DNA of 64,000 bases from Fretibacter sp964410285 (lineage in GTDB: Bacteria; Pseudomonadota; Alphaproteobacteria; Caulobacterales; Maricaulaceae), in assembly GCA_964410285.1 (NCBI GenBank), contig CAYPFR010000003.1:186001-250000 (forward strand). The letters run 5' to 3'. The notes under the pieces were generated by a model. That model worked only from the letters and a program-made list of their open reading frames with translations. It did no database searches and was not told the DNA's origin. The position numbers and the translations under genes were made by a program. Numbering within the stretch: position 1 is the stretch's first letter; the number at the start of each line of letters is the position of its first letter. Below, piece by piece: positions 1 to 8,081 of this stretch.

Positions 1-411
1 ATAACCTGCCGCATTGATGCGCGCCATGACTTTCATGACAGATCCATAATCTGACGCATCATCGCCGCGTAGATAGATACGCTCGTCATAGCCGTTTTGC
101 GCAATGGCGGTGAGTTGGGTGACAATATCATCAAGGGAAACTTCCGTTTCCTGCAAAAACACCGTGCCCTCTTTGTCCACAGTGATGGTGATCGGTTCGG
201 TCTCAGATGGGAGGGACTTGGCATCGGTTTTGGGAAGTTCCACCGGCACCCCAACCGACAGAAGCGGGGCAGCGACCATAAACACGATCAATAAAACCAA
301 CATAACATCCACCAAAGGCGTGACATTAATCTCGGCATTTAGCCGCGAGCGGCGAGACCGGCGGCGGCCATTACGCCCGCCCGGGCGGCCTGCTGTGGTT
401 CCCATACCCAT
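1..411 (-). CDS. tolR: TolR, Tol-Pal proton-channel subunit (3' end off window)
   Basis: ExbD/TolR family inner-membrane protein that, with TolQ, uses the proton motive force to energise TolA and the Tol-Pal envelope-constriction machinery. The reading frame starts at ATG 411, two bases after the tolQ stop codon, and is still open at the left edge after 137 codons. The N-terminus is Gly/Arg-rich (about residues 1-22), followed by INVTPLVDVMLVLLIVFMV, which contains the conserved membrane Asp expected in the single TolR transmembrane helix. The periplasmic part (LRGDDASDYGSVMKVM) follows. A second in-frame ATG lies at 405. The order tolQ-tolR on the same strand makes TolR rather than ExbD the better name. 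tolA, tolB and pal presumably lie beyond the left edge. Confidence 0.93.
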   Translation of the reverse strand, partial: MGMGTTAGRPGGRNGRRRSRRSRLNAEINVTPLVDVMLVLLIVFMVAAPLLSVGVPVELPKTDAKSLPSETEPITITVDKEGTVFLQETEVSLDDIVTQLTAIAQNGYDERIYLRGDDASDYGSVMKVMARINAAGY

Positions 412-413
412 GG

Positions 414-1148
414 CTAGCTACCTTTTCCGAGTTTGCGGGACAGGATCGCCGAAAGCTCATCGGCATAACCCTCAAGGCGCGCAGCATATTTATCAAGGTC
501 ATTTGAAAACCAGTTGTAAAATATAACGGCAGGGATCGCGGCGATCAGGCCTAAGGCTGTCGCGAACAAAGCCTCGGCAATACCCGGCGCTACAACCGAT
601 AGATTTGTGTTTTGCGTAGCTGCAATCGCGCGAAAAGCATTCATAATGCCCCAAACTGTCCCGAACAATCCAATGAAGACAGAGGCAGACCCAATTGTGG
701 CCAAGACAGACATTCCTCGTTCGGCTTTGGAGAGCTCCCGGTTGACAACCAAATTCATCACGCGGTCGATGCGCTCATGCGTACTTGCCAGTGCCATTTC
801 AGAGCGCGCTCCAGACTTACTCGCGTCCCACTCGCGCATGGCGGCGGCGAAAACACGCGCCATCGGGTCACGTGCATCTTTGGCAAGACCCTGAGATAAC
901 TCGTCAAGCGTGCGGCCCGACCAGAACGTCTCCTCAAAATCTGTTGCGCGGCGCTTTAGGGTTACAAAGGTAATGAACTTGTCAACGGCGATGGCCCAAG
1001 ACCAGATTGACGCCAAAATCAGGATAAGCATCACGGATTTAACAATCCAGTCCGCGCGTAGAAATAGGCTTAGAAATGAGAAGTCGCCAACAGCCTCCGC
1101 CGGACCTAAAGGCGTGGATTGCAAAACTATATAAAGAATATCGAACAT
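414..1148 (-). CDS. tolQ: TolQ, MotA/TolQ/ExbB proton channel
   Basis: A 244-residue inner-membrane protein of the MotA/TolQ/ExbB family, the proton channel of the Tol-Pal complex. There is a first transmembrane helix near residues 35-55 (MLILILASIWSWAIAVDKF), a long cytoplasmic loop, and the conserved block with two further helices (ATIGSASVFIGLFGTVWGI and VAPGIAEALFATALGLIAAI). Length matches the family (about 230-240). The stop codon is two bases before tolR, so the two are co-transcribed. In many alphaproteobacteria ybgC lies directly upstream of tolQ; here ybgC is 4 kb away, separated by four other genes, so tolQ probably has its own promoter in the 320-bp gap upstream. Confidence 0.96.
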   Translation of the reverse strand: MFDILYIVLQSTPLGPAEAVGDFSFLSLFLRADWIVKSVMLILILASIWSWAIAVDKFITFVTLKRRATDFEETFWSGRTLDELSQGLAKDARDPMARVFAAAMREWDASKSGARSEMALASTHERIDRVMNLVVNRELSKAERGMSVLATIGSASVFIGLFGTVWGIMNAFRAIAATQNTNLSVVAPGIAEALFATALGLIAAIPAVIFYNWFSNDLDKYAARLEGYADELSAILSRKLGKGS

Positions 1149-1468
1149 AAAGTTTCCGTCAGTTTAGACCGCTTAGGTCGCAGATTGCTTCAACAAAGAC
1201 TAAGCACTCTTGCCAGCTTTGCCCAATTAACAGCCCGTAAGGTGGTTTGGGTAAAATGTGCAATAAATTATTAACCATAGCGTTAACGAGGCCCGAATAT
1301 ATATTTTGGCACTAAATCAAGGCCATTATCAATCACCTCGCCGTGAAATTGGAAGCCAACAAAAGAAAAACGGGCCAAACTGTAGTTTGCCATATTGTTT
1401 CCGTAATTGGCTGCTATAAGCGTAAAGCCTTCTGACATGTATTTCGCATCGTTTGAACTGGAGACTTT
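1149..1468. other. 320-bp divergent intergenic region with CtrA-like motif
   Basis: The gap between tolQ (minus) and the lipoprotein gene (plus) contains no credible coding frame. It is AT-richer than its flanks. At 1271-1287 it holds TTAACCAT followed by a second TTAAC, seven bases after the first TTAAC. TTAACCAT resembles a CtrA half-site described in Caulobacter. I could not identify a convincing -35/-10 pair. It must hold promoters for both flanking genes. Confidence 0.5.
1271..1287. promoter_or_regulatory. Possible CtrA-type binding site
   Basis: TTAAC-N7-TTAAC including the octamer TTAACCAT, placed between the divergent tolQ and lipoprotein genes. The consensus CtrA site is TTAA-N7-TTAA; here the spacing counted from TTAA is eight, so this is near-consensus only. 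The same TTAAC-N7-TTAAC arrangement recurs at 42313-42329 upstream of a PAN-domain gene. Confidence 0.3.
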
Positions 1469-1927
1469 ATGACCCGCTTTCTATCTGTCCGCGCCTTTAC
1501 CGCCATTGCTGGCGTCCTTGCGCTGAGTGCTTGTAAAACAACGCCCGAACCTGTTGTTGTTGAAGAAAAGATAGACATCGTTGTGCCAGAGGCCGTAGAC
1601 ACCTGTACTCCGATCTCTGCCCTCACCCGTGTCGTGATACCTGCGGAAACCGAGATATATTACGCCATCACAGAAATCGACAATCCGCCCTATGAGCCGA
1701 TCCAGCGCAAAGAAAAACTCACCCGCGAGGTTAAGCCGGAAGAAGTTTTCTACGTTGATAGCGAAGGCAAAGAGGTTCTTGATCTGTGCGATGAACCCGA
1801 AGCAGGGCCGACGCCTGAAAATATGGAAGGCTTTGACGATCTTGGTGATGCCGCGCAGCCCGAGATGATCGGCGGACCTAAAACCGTATATGAGGTGCCT
1901 ATCGTGGACCTTGAAACAGGCGGTTAA
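1469..1927 (+). CDS. Small predicted lipoprotein, unknown function
   Basis: A 152-residue protein with a signal peptide and lipobox ending LALSAC (lipidated Cys at residue 22). The mature part is acidic (many Glu/Asp, VVVEEKIDIVVPEAVD), holds two further Cys (around residues 47 and 110: DTCTP and DLCDEP), and has no family I recognise. The start ATG gives a textbook signal peptide with a basic N-region (MTRFLSVR). It diverges from tolQ across a 320-bp gap, and its nearest downstream neighbour is a convergent DUF3088 gene. An envelope role near the Tol proteins is possible but unproven. Confidence 0.8.
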   Translation: MTRFLSVRAFTAIAGVLALSACKTTPEPVVVEEKIDIVVPEAVDTCTPISALTRVVIPAETEIYYAITEIDNPPYEPIQRKEKLTREVKPEEVFYVDSEGKEVLDLCDEPEAGPTPENMEGFDDLGDAAQPEMIGGPKTVYEVPIVDLETGG

Positions 1928-1938
1928 CCTACCGCCCC

Positions 1939-2289
1939 TTAACTTCCTCTTGGAGTTGCGGTGCCGTATCGGGCCGCCCAGTATAGCGCAATACCGCGTG
2001 CGTTATTAATAAAGCGATGTCCGTTTTTATGCATAATCCCGCAGTCCTCATAGGCGGGGCTCTCATCTGCCAAAATTAAAGTCGGACAGTTTTGGTTCTT
2101 GTCCCCAAGCTTTGAGACAATATCCGTCCGAGGTTTGGCGATAGGCTGATAGGAAATTTCAAGACCCTCTTTGATCGCTGGGTAATACGATAGCACGCCC
2201 CATATTTCAGCGCATTCGGGACAAAACTCCCGTCGTTCATTATCGTAAAACCCCGGCGGCAAAAGGTATAAATTATCTCTTTGTGTCAT
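1939..2289 (-). CDS. DUF3088 family protein
   Basis: About 116 residues, resembling DUF3088 proteins: N-terminal MTQRDNLYLLPPGFYD, a CPEC motif (FCPECAEIWGVL) like a thioredoxin-fold CxxC, a run KLGDKNQNCPTLILAD and a C-terminal tail HRFINNARGIALYWAARYG. The function of the family is unknown; the CxxC and overall pattern suggest a thioredoxin-like fold (inference). I chose the ATG at 2289; an in-frame GTG at 2304 would add five residues and give a GTGA overlap with the upstream gene's stop codon. Either way it is probably co-translated with the TonB-like gene upstream. Confidence 0.78.
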   Translation of the reverse strand: MTQRDNLYLLPPGFYDNERREFCPECAEIWGVLSYYPAIKEGLEISYQPIAKPRTDIVSKLGDKNQNCPTLILADESPAYEDCGIMHKNGHRFINNARGIALYWAARYGTATPRGS

Positions 2290-2300
2290 GCCCCACCCTA

Positions 2301-3242
2301 TCACGGCTCACGCTTGGGCGGAATATAAATTTTACGCTCTCTCGCTGCCGGTAGGCTTTCGGGGCAAACCCGCACGACACCATAGTTGCCATCGGGCGTC
2401 ACGCCGCGCTTCATCTGGCATCCCCTCTTAACCCCGTGCAGCCGGTCCCAAAGTTCACCATCAAGACCAATACCCGGCAATAACATAAATCCATTCTCGC
2501 CTGCGATCTTGCTCCCGATTTTAAGGCGGATTTCGCGCTCACTCAGACCAAAAAATTGAGACGGCATGCCCGTGTCCGCGCGCCTAGGCGTCCAGACCCG
2601 CTGCGTTTCTGTGAGTGCATAGTCTTCAAAAACCTCTGCGCGAATATCCTGACAATCAGGCGATAACGATCGGAGGCAATCGGCCTGCCCTAATAACCCG
2701 AGGCCCTCCAGCCGCTTTGCCGCGAGCGGGGGCTCCAACGCCCAGCGAGAGGGAACATAATCGCGGTTTTCATCCTCCAGCTGATTATTTGACGCAAACC
2801 CGCCAGCAGTTGAGCCCGATTGGGAATCTAAAATCGGCGGAGGGAGATAGCTTGGCGGGTCTACTGGCGGGGTAGTTACGGAGTCTGCCTGCGCATGCCG
2901 TTCATCTGGCGGCGCTTCTGGGCTGGTCTTAACAGGCTTCATTTTCACAGGTTTAGGCTCCGTTTGATCTGAGTCTTTAGGGCCGGGGAGCGCCGTCAGC
3001 GGCGGCGTAGACGCGGGCGGCAAAAGCTTTACCGCAACAATCGCAGGACCGGACGTTGTGTGCATATGGCTATGGGGCGCCAAAAACATAGAGAGGCATA
3101 AAACCGCAATATGCAAAAGGGTTGCCGCAAGGACCGCGCGCACGTCTTGACGGCGGAGTGGGGCCGCGCCTTCTGGTGGTGATAGCTGCGCATAAGGGAC
3201 GATGCCGTAATCTCCTCCCCCTTTGCCGCTCGCCAGTCCCAT
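2301..3242 (-). CDS. Single-pass, proline-rich TonB-like envelope protein
   Basis: A 313-residue protein with a short cytoplasmic N-terminus, one membrane helix at about residues 37-55 (VLAATLLHIAVLCLSMFLA), a Pro/Lys-rich stretch (about 70-140; PGPKDSDQTEPKPVKMKPVK) and a C-terminal globular region from about 160 with several Cys (QADCLRSLSPDCQDI, RGCQMKRG, RVCPES). This N-in, one-helix, proline-spacer architecture is that of TonB/TolA-type energy transducers, but the C-terminal domain is not a TonB domain I recognise. Its neighbours are DUF3088 (downstream, overlapping) and tolQ-tolR 1 kb further on. It could be a periplasm-spanning structural protein; a TonB role is only inferred from layout. 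Confidence 0.72.
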   Translation of the reverse strand: MGLASGKGGGDYGIVPYAQLSPPEGAAPLRRQDVRAVLAATLLHIAVLCLSMFLAPHSHMHTTSGPAIVAVKLLPPASTPPLTALPGPKDSDQTEPKPVKMKPVKTSPEAPPDERHAQADSVTTPPVDPPSYLPPPILDSQSGSTAGGFASNNQLEDENRDYVPSRWALEPPLAAKRLEGLGLLGQADCLRSLSPDCQDIRAEVFEDYALTETQRVWTPRRADTGMPSQFFGLSEREIRLKIGSKIAGENGFMLLPGIGLDGELWDRLHGVKRGCQMKRGVTPDGNYGVVRVCPESLPAARERKIYIPPKREP

Positions 3243-3348
3243 AATCTATAAGACGCCGCCCCCGCTAGCTTCGCAAGTTAAGCTGCTGTAAGCTATTGTT
3301 CAGGATCGACCCATAATTCGTGTCTTGATCACGCAGGGCAAGGCCGTT

Positions 3349-5088
3349 ATGGCCAATCCCGACGCAACAGAGCACTCACGCCCAAAGGACGCCATCATCG
3401 CAACGCCAGCTCAAAATTTAAAAACGGCGCTTAGCGCTTTTCGAAAAGGGCAATTGGAATCCGCCGAGACGGCAATCTCCGAAGCCCTTCGCGCGGATTT
3501 ATTTAATGTGGACGCGCTATATCTAGGCGCAATTATCTCCCATCAGCGCGGAGAGCAAAGTCTTGCCCTCTCGCGGCTACAAATGGGATTATCGCGCGCA
3601 CCCGATCACTATGAAATGCTAAATGTGCTGGGGAATGTGCAAAAAGCCGTCCATGACTTAGCCCGCGCGGAAAAGGCCTTTCGCTCAAGCCTTGCTATCA
3701 AGCCTGATTATCTGATTGCGCGCCGAAATTTGGCTTTCACATTGATGCAAATGGAACAGCCCCATATCGCCCTGATGGAATTTAGCGTCCTACCGCAGGC
3801 CGAGCAAGGATCACATAACATCCCGCTCGCCAAGGTGATCTGCTTAAAAGATAGCCACCGGCTGGACGAAGCCAAAGCCGCCCTCGACAAGCTAAGCGCC
3901 GCAAATCCAAATGAAAACTATGGCTTCATTGCGGGGCAGATCGCAGCGGCCCAAGGGCATTATGACGACGCCATTACTGCCTATAGCCGTGCCTATACAG
4001 ACCCTAAAAACGGGCCGCAGGCTATAAAGAATTCCGCTCAGATCCTGCATATGCTTGATCAATGGAGCGCCGCGCAGGAGCTTCTGTCAAAGCTTGCCGC
4101 GACGGGCTCCCCCGCAGCGCTCGCCGCGATTTCCGAATGCTATGTCGAGGCCGGGGATTTAAAACAGGCCGACTCGGTTATCCAAGCCGCGAAACATGCA
4201 CATAAGAACGCGCCAATATTGCAAAAAGCCGAAAGCGAAATATCGCTTCAGCGCGGACGGGCTCAGGACGCATATCAAAGCGCGCGCGCCGCTCTTGATG
4301 CCGCGCCGGGACGGCTTGATTATATGGCCCAATTTGCCCGCTGCGCCTTTGCCGCCGGCGCATATAATGACGTGCTTGTCGCTGCGGAAAATGCACTTAA
4401 ACGCGTGCCCAATGATCAGTTCTGGCGCGCTATGCTAGCAGCAGCGGGCCGCGCCACAGGGCAAGCTTATCGCCACTATTTCGACTATCAGGGCTTGGTT
4501 AAGGTTTATGACCTGCCTCCGCCGGAAGGCTATAGCTCTATTGAGGCTTTTAATGAGGCTTTGGCCAAAGCGCTCTCAGAACTGCATGTCTTTAAGGCGG
4601 CTCCGCTGGATCAGTCATTGCGGCTGGGCACGCAAACGGAAATTGATCTTCGTTTTGCCAAAGCCCCCGAAATTCAGGCTTTCTTTAAGCTGATCGACGC
4701 GCCAATTCGCGATTACATTGCCCATGTTGGGCCGAACCCCGAAAATCCTGTTGGGCGCCGCAATACGGGGAATTACCGCTTTTCCGGCGCGTGGTCCGTG
4801 CGGCTCGGCGCGGGGGGGTTTCACGTCAACCATGTTCACCCCATGGGCTGGATCAGCTCCTCATATTATGTGCAAGTGCCCAAAGAAGTTGAAAATTCAA
4901 AAGCCAAAAATGGCTGGATACAATTTGGGCAACCGCCAACCGATATTTCAGACATGAGCCCGGAGCACGTCATCGAGCCCAAATCGGGGCGCCTTGTCCT
5001 CTTCCCCTCTTATATGTGGCATGGGACGCTGCCGATTACCGAAGATAGCCCAAGGCTCACCCTGCCCTTTGATATTATTCCAGCTTAG
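3349..5088 (+). CDS. TPR-repeat protein with C-terminal 2OG-Fe(II) oxygenase domain
   Basis: About 579 residues. The N-terminal two-thirds is a series of TPR helical repeats (for example ALYLGAIISHQRGEQSLAL, AEKAFRSSLAIKPDYLIARR). The last ~150 residues form a putative 2-oxoglutarate/Fe(II) oxygenase of the 2OG-FeII_Oxy_5 type: NHVHPMGWISSSYYVQVP carries the HxHP metal-binding pattern, FPSYMWHGTLP the distal His, and SPRLTLPFDI the 2OG-binding Arg. Members are thought to hydroxylate small molecules or proteins; the substrate is unknown. I chose ATG 3349, preceded by an AGGGCAAGG ribosome-binding-like sequence; a TTG at 3325 would add eight residues. It stands alone on the plus strand, convergent with ybgC and divergent from the TonB-like gene. 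Confidence 0.85.
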   Translation: MANPDATEHSRPKDAIIATPAQNLKTALSAFRKGQLESAETAISEALRADLFNVDALYLGAIISHQRGEQSLALSRLQMGLSRAPDHYEMLNVLGNVQKAVHDLARAEKAFRSSLAIKPDYLIARRNLAFTLMQMEQPHIALMEFSVLPQAEQGSHNIPLAKVICLKDSHRLDEAKAALDKLSAANPNENYGFIAGQIAAAQGHYDDAITAYSRAYTDPKNGPQAIKNSAQILHMLDQWSAAQELLSKLAATGSPAALAAISECYVEAGDLKQADSVIQAAKHAHKNAPILQKAESEISLQRGRAQDAYQSARAALDAAPGRLDYMAQFARCAFAAGAYNDVLVAAENALKRVPNDQFWRAMLAAAGRATGQAYRHYFDYQGLVKVYDLPPPEGYSSIEAFNEALAKALSELHVFKAAPLDQSLRLGTQTEIDLRFAKAPEIQAFFKLIDAPIRDYIAHVGPNPENPVGRRNTGNYRFSGAWSVRLGAGGFHVNHVHPMGWISSSYYVQVPKEVENSKAKNGWIQFGQPPTDISDMSPEHVIEPKSGRLVLFPSYMWHGTLPITEDSPRLTLPFDIIPA

Positions 5089-5128
5089 CGCTCGCTTTAA
5101 ATAGAGGTCTAGACTCTTATCAAAGCGT

Positions 5129-5596
5129 TTATTCCAACAAATAGGGACGCAGCTTTTCCATCATCTCTTTGGGTGCGCGTTTCGGGCGCCCCTGCAAATC
5201 TATGCAGGCGGCTTCACTATCGGCGGTGAGAAGCAGTTCCTCACCGCGAAATATCTTTTGCGTCACCAGCAGGCGCGCGCCCTTAAAGACGTCATAGGTG
5301 GTCATAACCGACAGCACATCATCAATTTTGGCGCTGCGCTTATAATCAAGGTTTATCTTGCGAATAACAAAGGCGAGCGGCATCTCGCGCTCCAAAAGTT
5401 CCCTATGACCAATCCCCGCAAGGCGAAAGTAACTGCTGCGCGCCCGTTCAAGGAAACGCAAATAATTGGCATAATAGACCACGCCGCTAAAATCCGTATC
5501 CTCATAAAATACGCGGATAGGATAGTAATGCTCTCGGCCCTTAAAATAGCCCATGGGCGGCAGGTCGTGGGGGGCAATATCCTTATCAAATGCCAT
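5129..5596 (-). CDS. ybgC: YbgC-type acyl-CoA thioesterase
   Basis: A 155-residue hotdog-fold thioesterase. The signature VFYEDTDFSGVVYYANYLRF followed by LERARS contains the catalytic Asp of the YbgC/4-hydroxybenzoyl-CoA thioesterase family; the usual His of YHANY is Tyr here. In proteobacteria YbgC hydrolyses acyl-CoA/acyl-ACP and is encoded with tol-pal. I chose ATG 5596 because it starts MAFDKD, is preceded by GAAGG at a good spacing, and lies just five bases after the ruvB stop codon; an upstream start would overlap ruvB. It is the last gene of ruvC-ruvA-ruvB-ybgC. Confidence 0.93.
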   Translation of the reverse strand: MAFDKDIAPHDLPPMGYFKGREHYYPIRVFYEDTDFSGVVYYANYLRFLERARSSYFRLAGIGHRELLEREMPLAFVIRKINLDYKRSAKIDDVLSVMTTYDVFKGARLLVTQKIFRGEELLLTADSEAACIDLQGRPKRAPKEMMEKLRPYLLE

Positions 5597-5600
5597 ATAG

Positions 5601-6629
5601 CTACCCTTCAAACAAATCTGGCAAATCGGGGGGCGTCGGCGCGGCCAATCCCAAATGGGCAAAGGCACGCGGCGTGGCGACTCGCCCGCGCGGCGTGCGC
5701 TGCAAAAAGCCTTGTTGTATAAGGTAAGGCTCTATGACATCTTCTAGCGCGTCACGCGCCTCGGATAATGCTGCCGCCAGCGTATCAGCTCCGACAGGTC
5801 CGCCGCCAAACATCTCGCAGAGCGCCATAAGATAGCGCATGTCTTGTCGGTCTAGGCCAATATCATCGACGCCAAGCCGTAAAAGCGCCGCGTCCGCCGC
5901 CGCCGCATCGACATTGGCATGGCCCGCATCTTCGGATAAATCCCGCACACGCCGCAAAAGCCGCCCCGCCACGCGCGGCGTCCCGCGAGACCGGCGAGCA
6001 ATCTCGCGCGCGCCATCGTCACTCATGGGCAGGCCCAATTTTTGGGCCGCGCGCATGACAATCCCTGTTAACTCCTGCGTATCATAAAACTCAAGCCGGA
6101 CAGGAATACCGAAGCGGTCACGCAGCGGCGTCGCCAGTAGCCCCGCTCGCGTGGTCGCGCCAATCAGCGTAAAGGGCGCCAGATCAATCTTGATCGAGCG
6201 GGCCGCCGGCCCCTCTCCGATAATCAGATCAAGCTCGAAATCCTCCATGGCAGGATAAAGGACCTCTTCGACGACTGGATTTAGGCGGTGAATTTCATCA
6301 ATAAACAAGACATCGCGCGGCTCAAGATTAGTCAGCAGCGCGGCGAGGTCACCTGCCTTGGAAATGATCGGGCCTGAGGTTGAACGAAAATTCACGCCAA
6401 GTTCGCGTGCCACGATCTGAGAGAGTGTTGTCTTGCCAAGGCCCGGAGGGCCGGAGAGTAAAAGATGATCCAGCGGCTCTTGGCGGCGGCGCGCGGCGTC
6501 AACATAGACTTTGAGGTTTTTGATTGCCTTTTTCTGGCCAGTAAAATCCTGAAATGTCAAAGGCCGTAGGGCGCGGTCGCGGCCATCCCCCAGCTGGGTC
6601 TCTCCGGTTATCAGGCGCTCGTCTTCCAT
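5601..6629 (-). CDS. ruvB: RuvB, Holliday junction branch-migration ATPase
   Basis: A 342-residue AAA+ motor that, with RuvA, drives branch migration of Holliday junctions during recombinational repair. Visible motifs are Walker A SGPPGLGKTTLS, Walker B VLFIDEIHRLN, sensor 1 LIGATTRAGLLATPLRDRFG, and the C-terminal winged-helix region ending FLQRTPRGRVAT. The length is typical. The start ATG overlaps the ruvA stop codon (TAATG), showing translational coupling. ybgC follows after five bases. Confidence 0.98.
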   Translation of the reverse strand: MEDERLITGETQLGDGRDRALRPLTFQDFTGQKKAIKNLKVYVDAARRRQEPLDHLLLSGPPGLGKTTLSQIVARELGVNFRSTSGPIISKAGDLAALLTNLEPRDVLFIDEIHRLNPVVEEVLYPAMEDFELDLIIGEGPAARSIKIDLAPFTLIGATTRAGLLATPLRDRFGIPVRLEFYDTQELTGIVMRAAQKLGLPMSDDGAREIARRSRGTPRVAGRLLRRVRDLSEDAGHANVDAAAADAALLRLGVDDIGLDRQDMRYLMALCEMFGGGPVGADTLAAALSEARDALEDVIEPYLIQQGFLQRTPRGRVATPRAFAHLGLAAPTPPDLPDLFEG

Positions 6630-7267
6630 TAGGCCGAGAGTTCTTTAAGCGCAGCTTTGATGAGGTCATCTAGCGGCGGGTCGGACTCAAATTTGCCATA
6701 TGCGCTCGCAACCGCGCGCAGCGCATCGGACTGCCCAATGCCAAGGTTTTGCAGCGCGGAAATCGCATCATTTCGCAGCACCATATCAGACAGCCCTTCG
6801 GCCCGCTGCGCGCCGCTCGCGGCTTGGTCGCTCGGCGCAGTAAAGGCCCCCGCAAAAAGACGCCCCGCCGGCGCGGGCTTGCCCGAAAGCTCAATGGCGA
6901 TACGGGCTGCCAGTTTTGGCCCCACGCCCGAGGCGCGCGCAAAGCTGGCTTTGTCCTCAAGGCTTGCAGCCGATAATATTTGCCCCGGCGTCAAAATATC
7001 AAGGATCGCAAGGGCCGCCTTCGGCCCCACCCCCTGCACGGATTGCAAGCGCACAAACCAAGCCCGCTCTTCTTCGGTGCCAAAGCCAAAAAGCGTGATA
7101 GCCTGCTCTCGCACATGGGTCTCGACGTGGAGACGCGCGCTCTCGCCCTCTCGTAGGTTAGAAAGTGTACGAGACCCGCAAGACAACAGATAGCCTACAC
7201 CGTTTACATCAAGGATGGCTTCGCCCTTACCAGACAAAAGACAAGTACCGCTGAGCATGCCGATCAT
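6629..7267 (-). CDS. ruvA: RuvA, Holliday junction-binding protein
   Basis: A 212-residue tetrameric DNA-binding partner of RuvB. It has the N-terminal OB fold (MIGMLSG, VNGVGYLLSC), two helix-hairpin-helix motifs (LQSVQGVGPKAALAIL and ARASGVGPKLAARIAIEL), and the mobile C-terminal domain that contacts RuvB (MVLRNDAISALQNLGIGQSD). The start is ATG 7267; the stop overlaps the ruvB start. ruvC lies 87 bases upstream on the same strand. Confidence 0.98.
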   Translation of the reverse strand: MIGMLSGTCLLSGKGEAILDVNGVGYLLSCGSRTLSNLREGESARLHVETHVREQAITLFGFGTEEERAWFVRLQSVQGVGPKAALAILDILTPGQILSAASLEDKASFARASGVGPKLAARIAIELSGKPAPAGRLFAGAFTAPSDQAASGAQRAEGLSDMVLRNDAISALQNLGIGQSDALRAVASAYGKFESDPPLDDLIKAALKELSA

Positions 7268-7354
7268 ATCCGCCGCCCTGTAATGAGGGCGCTGCAGCGA
7301 TACCCCCGTGATGTCTCGAATCTATTCATAGCGCCAGCTTAGCACAAAGCGGCG

Positions 7355-7891
7355 CTATCCAACACGGCGATATAGCGCGCCGGCGGCATTGACGCGGTGT
7401 CCATGACAGATCGCAATCGCAAGAGCGTCGGCGGCGTCACCTGCCTTCACCCCGCATCCAGGCAAAAGAACATTCATCATATGTGCAACTTGGGTTTTAT
7501 CTGCCGCCCCTGTGCCGACCACAGATTTCTTCACAGAGCGCGGAGAATATTCGCCAATCCCCAGACCCGACGTACCCGCCGCTAAAAGACAGGCTGCCCG
7601 AGCATGACCCAGTTTCATGGCACTCATGGGATTGTTCTTCATGAAAGCCTCTTCAATACCCGCCTCATGTGGGCGGTGCAGCGTAATAATCTCGCGCAGG
7701 CTCTCAAAGAGGGTTTTAAGGCGATCGGCTAATTCCAATTTTGAGTCAGGCTTGATAACCCCATGGGCAATATGGCGCAACTTTGTGCCTTCAATATCAA
7801 TGACTCCCCAGCCGCAGGCCACAAGAGACGGATCAATTCCCAATATTCGCACGCTGTGATTCACAAAAGAACAATAGCGGAACAAACTCAT
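7355..7891 (-). CDS. ruvC: RuvC, crossover junction endodeoxyribonuclease
   Basis: Holliday junction resolvase, 178 residues from ATG 7891. Catalytic acidic residues are visible in ILGIDPSLVACGWGV (first Asp), AGIEEAFMKNNPMSAMKLG (Glu) and VKAGDAADALAIAICH (C-terminal Asp pair). The true start is uncertain: most RuvC proteins begin a few residues before RILGIDP, so the GTG codons encoding V10 or V14 are alternatives, and no start has a clear ribosome-binding site. It heads the ruvC-ruvA-ruvB-ybgC run. Two TTAAC words lie just upstream (7910-7924). Confidence 0.96.
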   Translation of the reverse strand: MSLFRYCSFVNHSVRILGIDPSLVACGWGVIDIEGTKLRHIAHGVIKPDSKLELADRLKTLFESLREIITLHRPHEAGIEEAFMKNNPMSAMKLGHARAACLLAAGTSGLGIGEYSPRSVKKSVVGTGAADKTQVAHMMNVLLPGCGVKAGDAADALAIAICHGHRVNAAGALYRRVG

Positions 7892-8081
7892 ATCACAAGC
7901 AAAAAGAGATTAACAGCCATTAACTATATTTAGGGCAGCACTTGTCTTTCGCTCCAGAAATGACCCTTTTTCGCCTTAGTGTTATTAAAATGCCTCTTTA
8001 TTGGCACAGTCCGTCCCTAATGCTGCCCGATAGATATTTATGATTGAAAGCGTAATCAAACACGATGTGAAAGGGCTAGAT

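Noticed and set aside
5597..5668. Upstream start for ybgC
   Set aside because: It would overlap ruvB, whereas ATG 5596 has a GAAGG site and the family-typical N-terminus.
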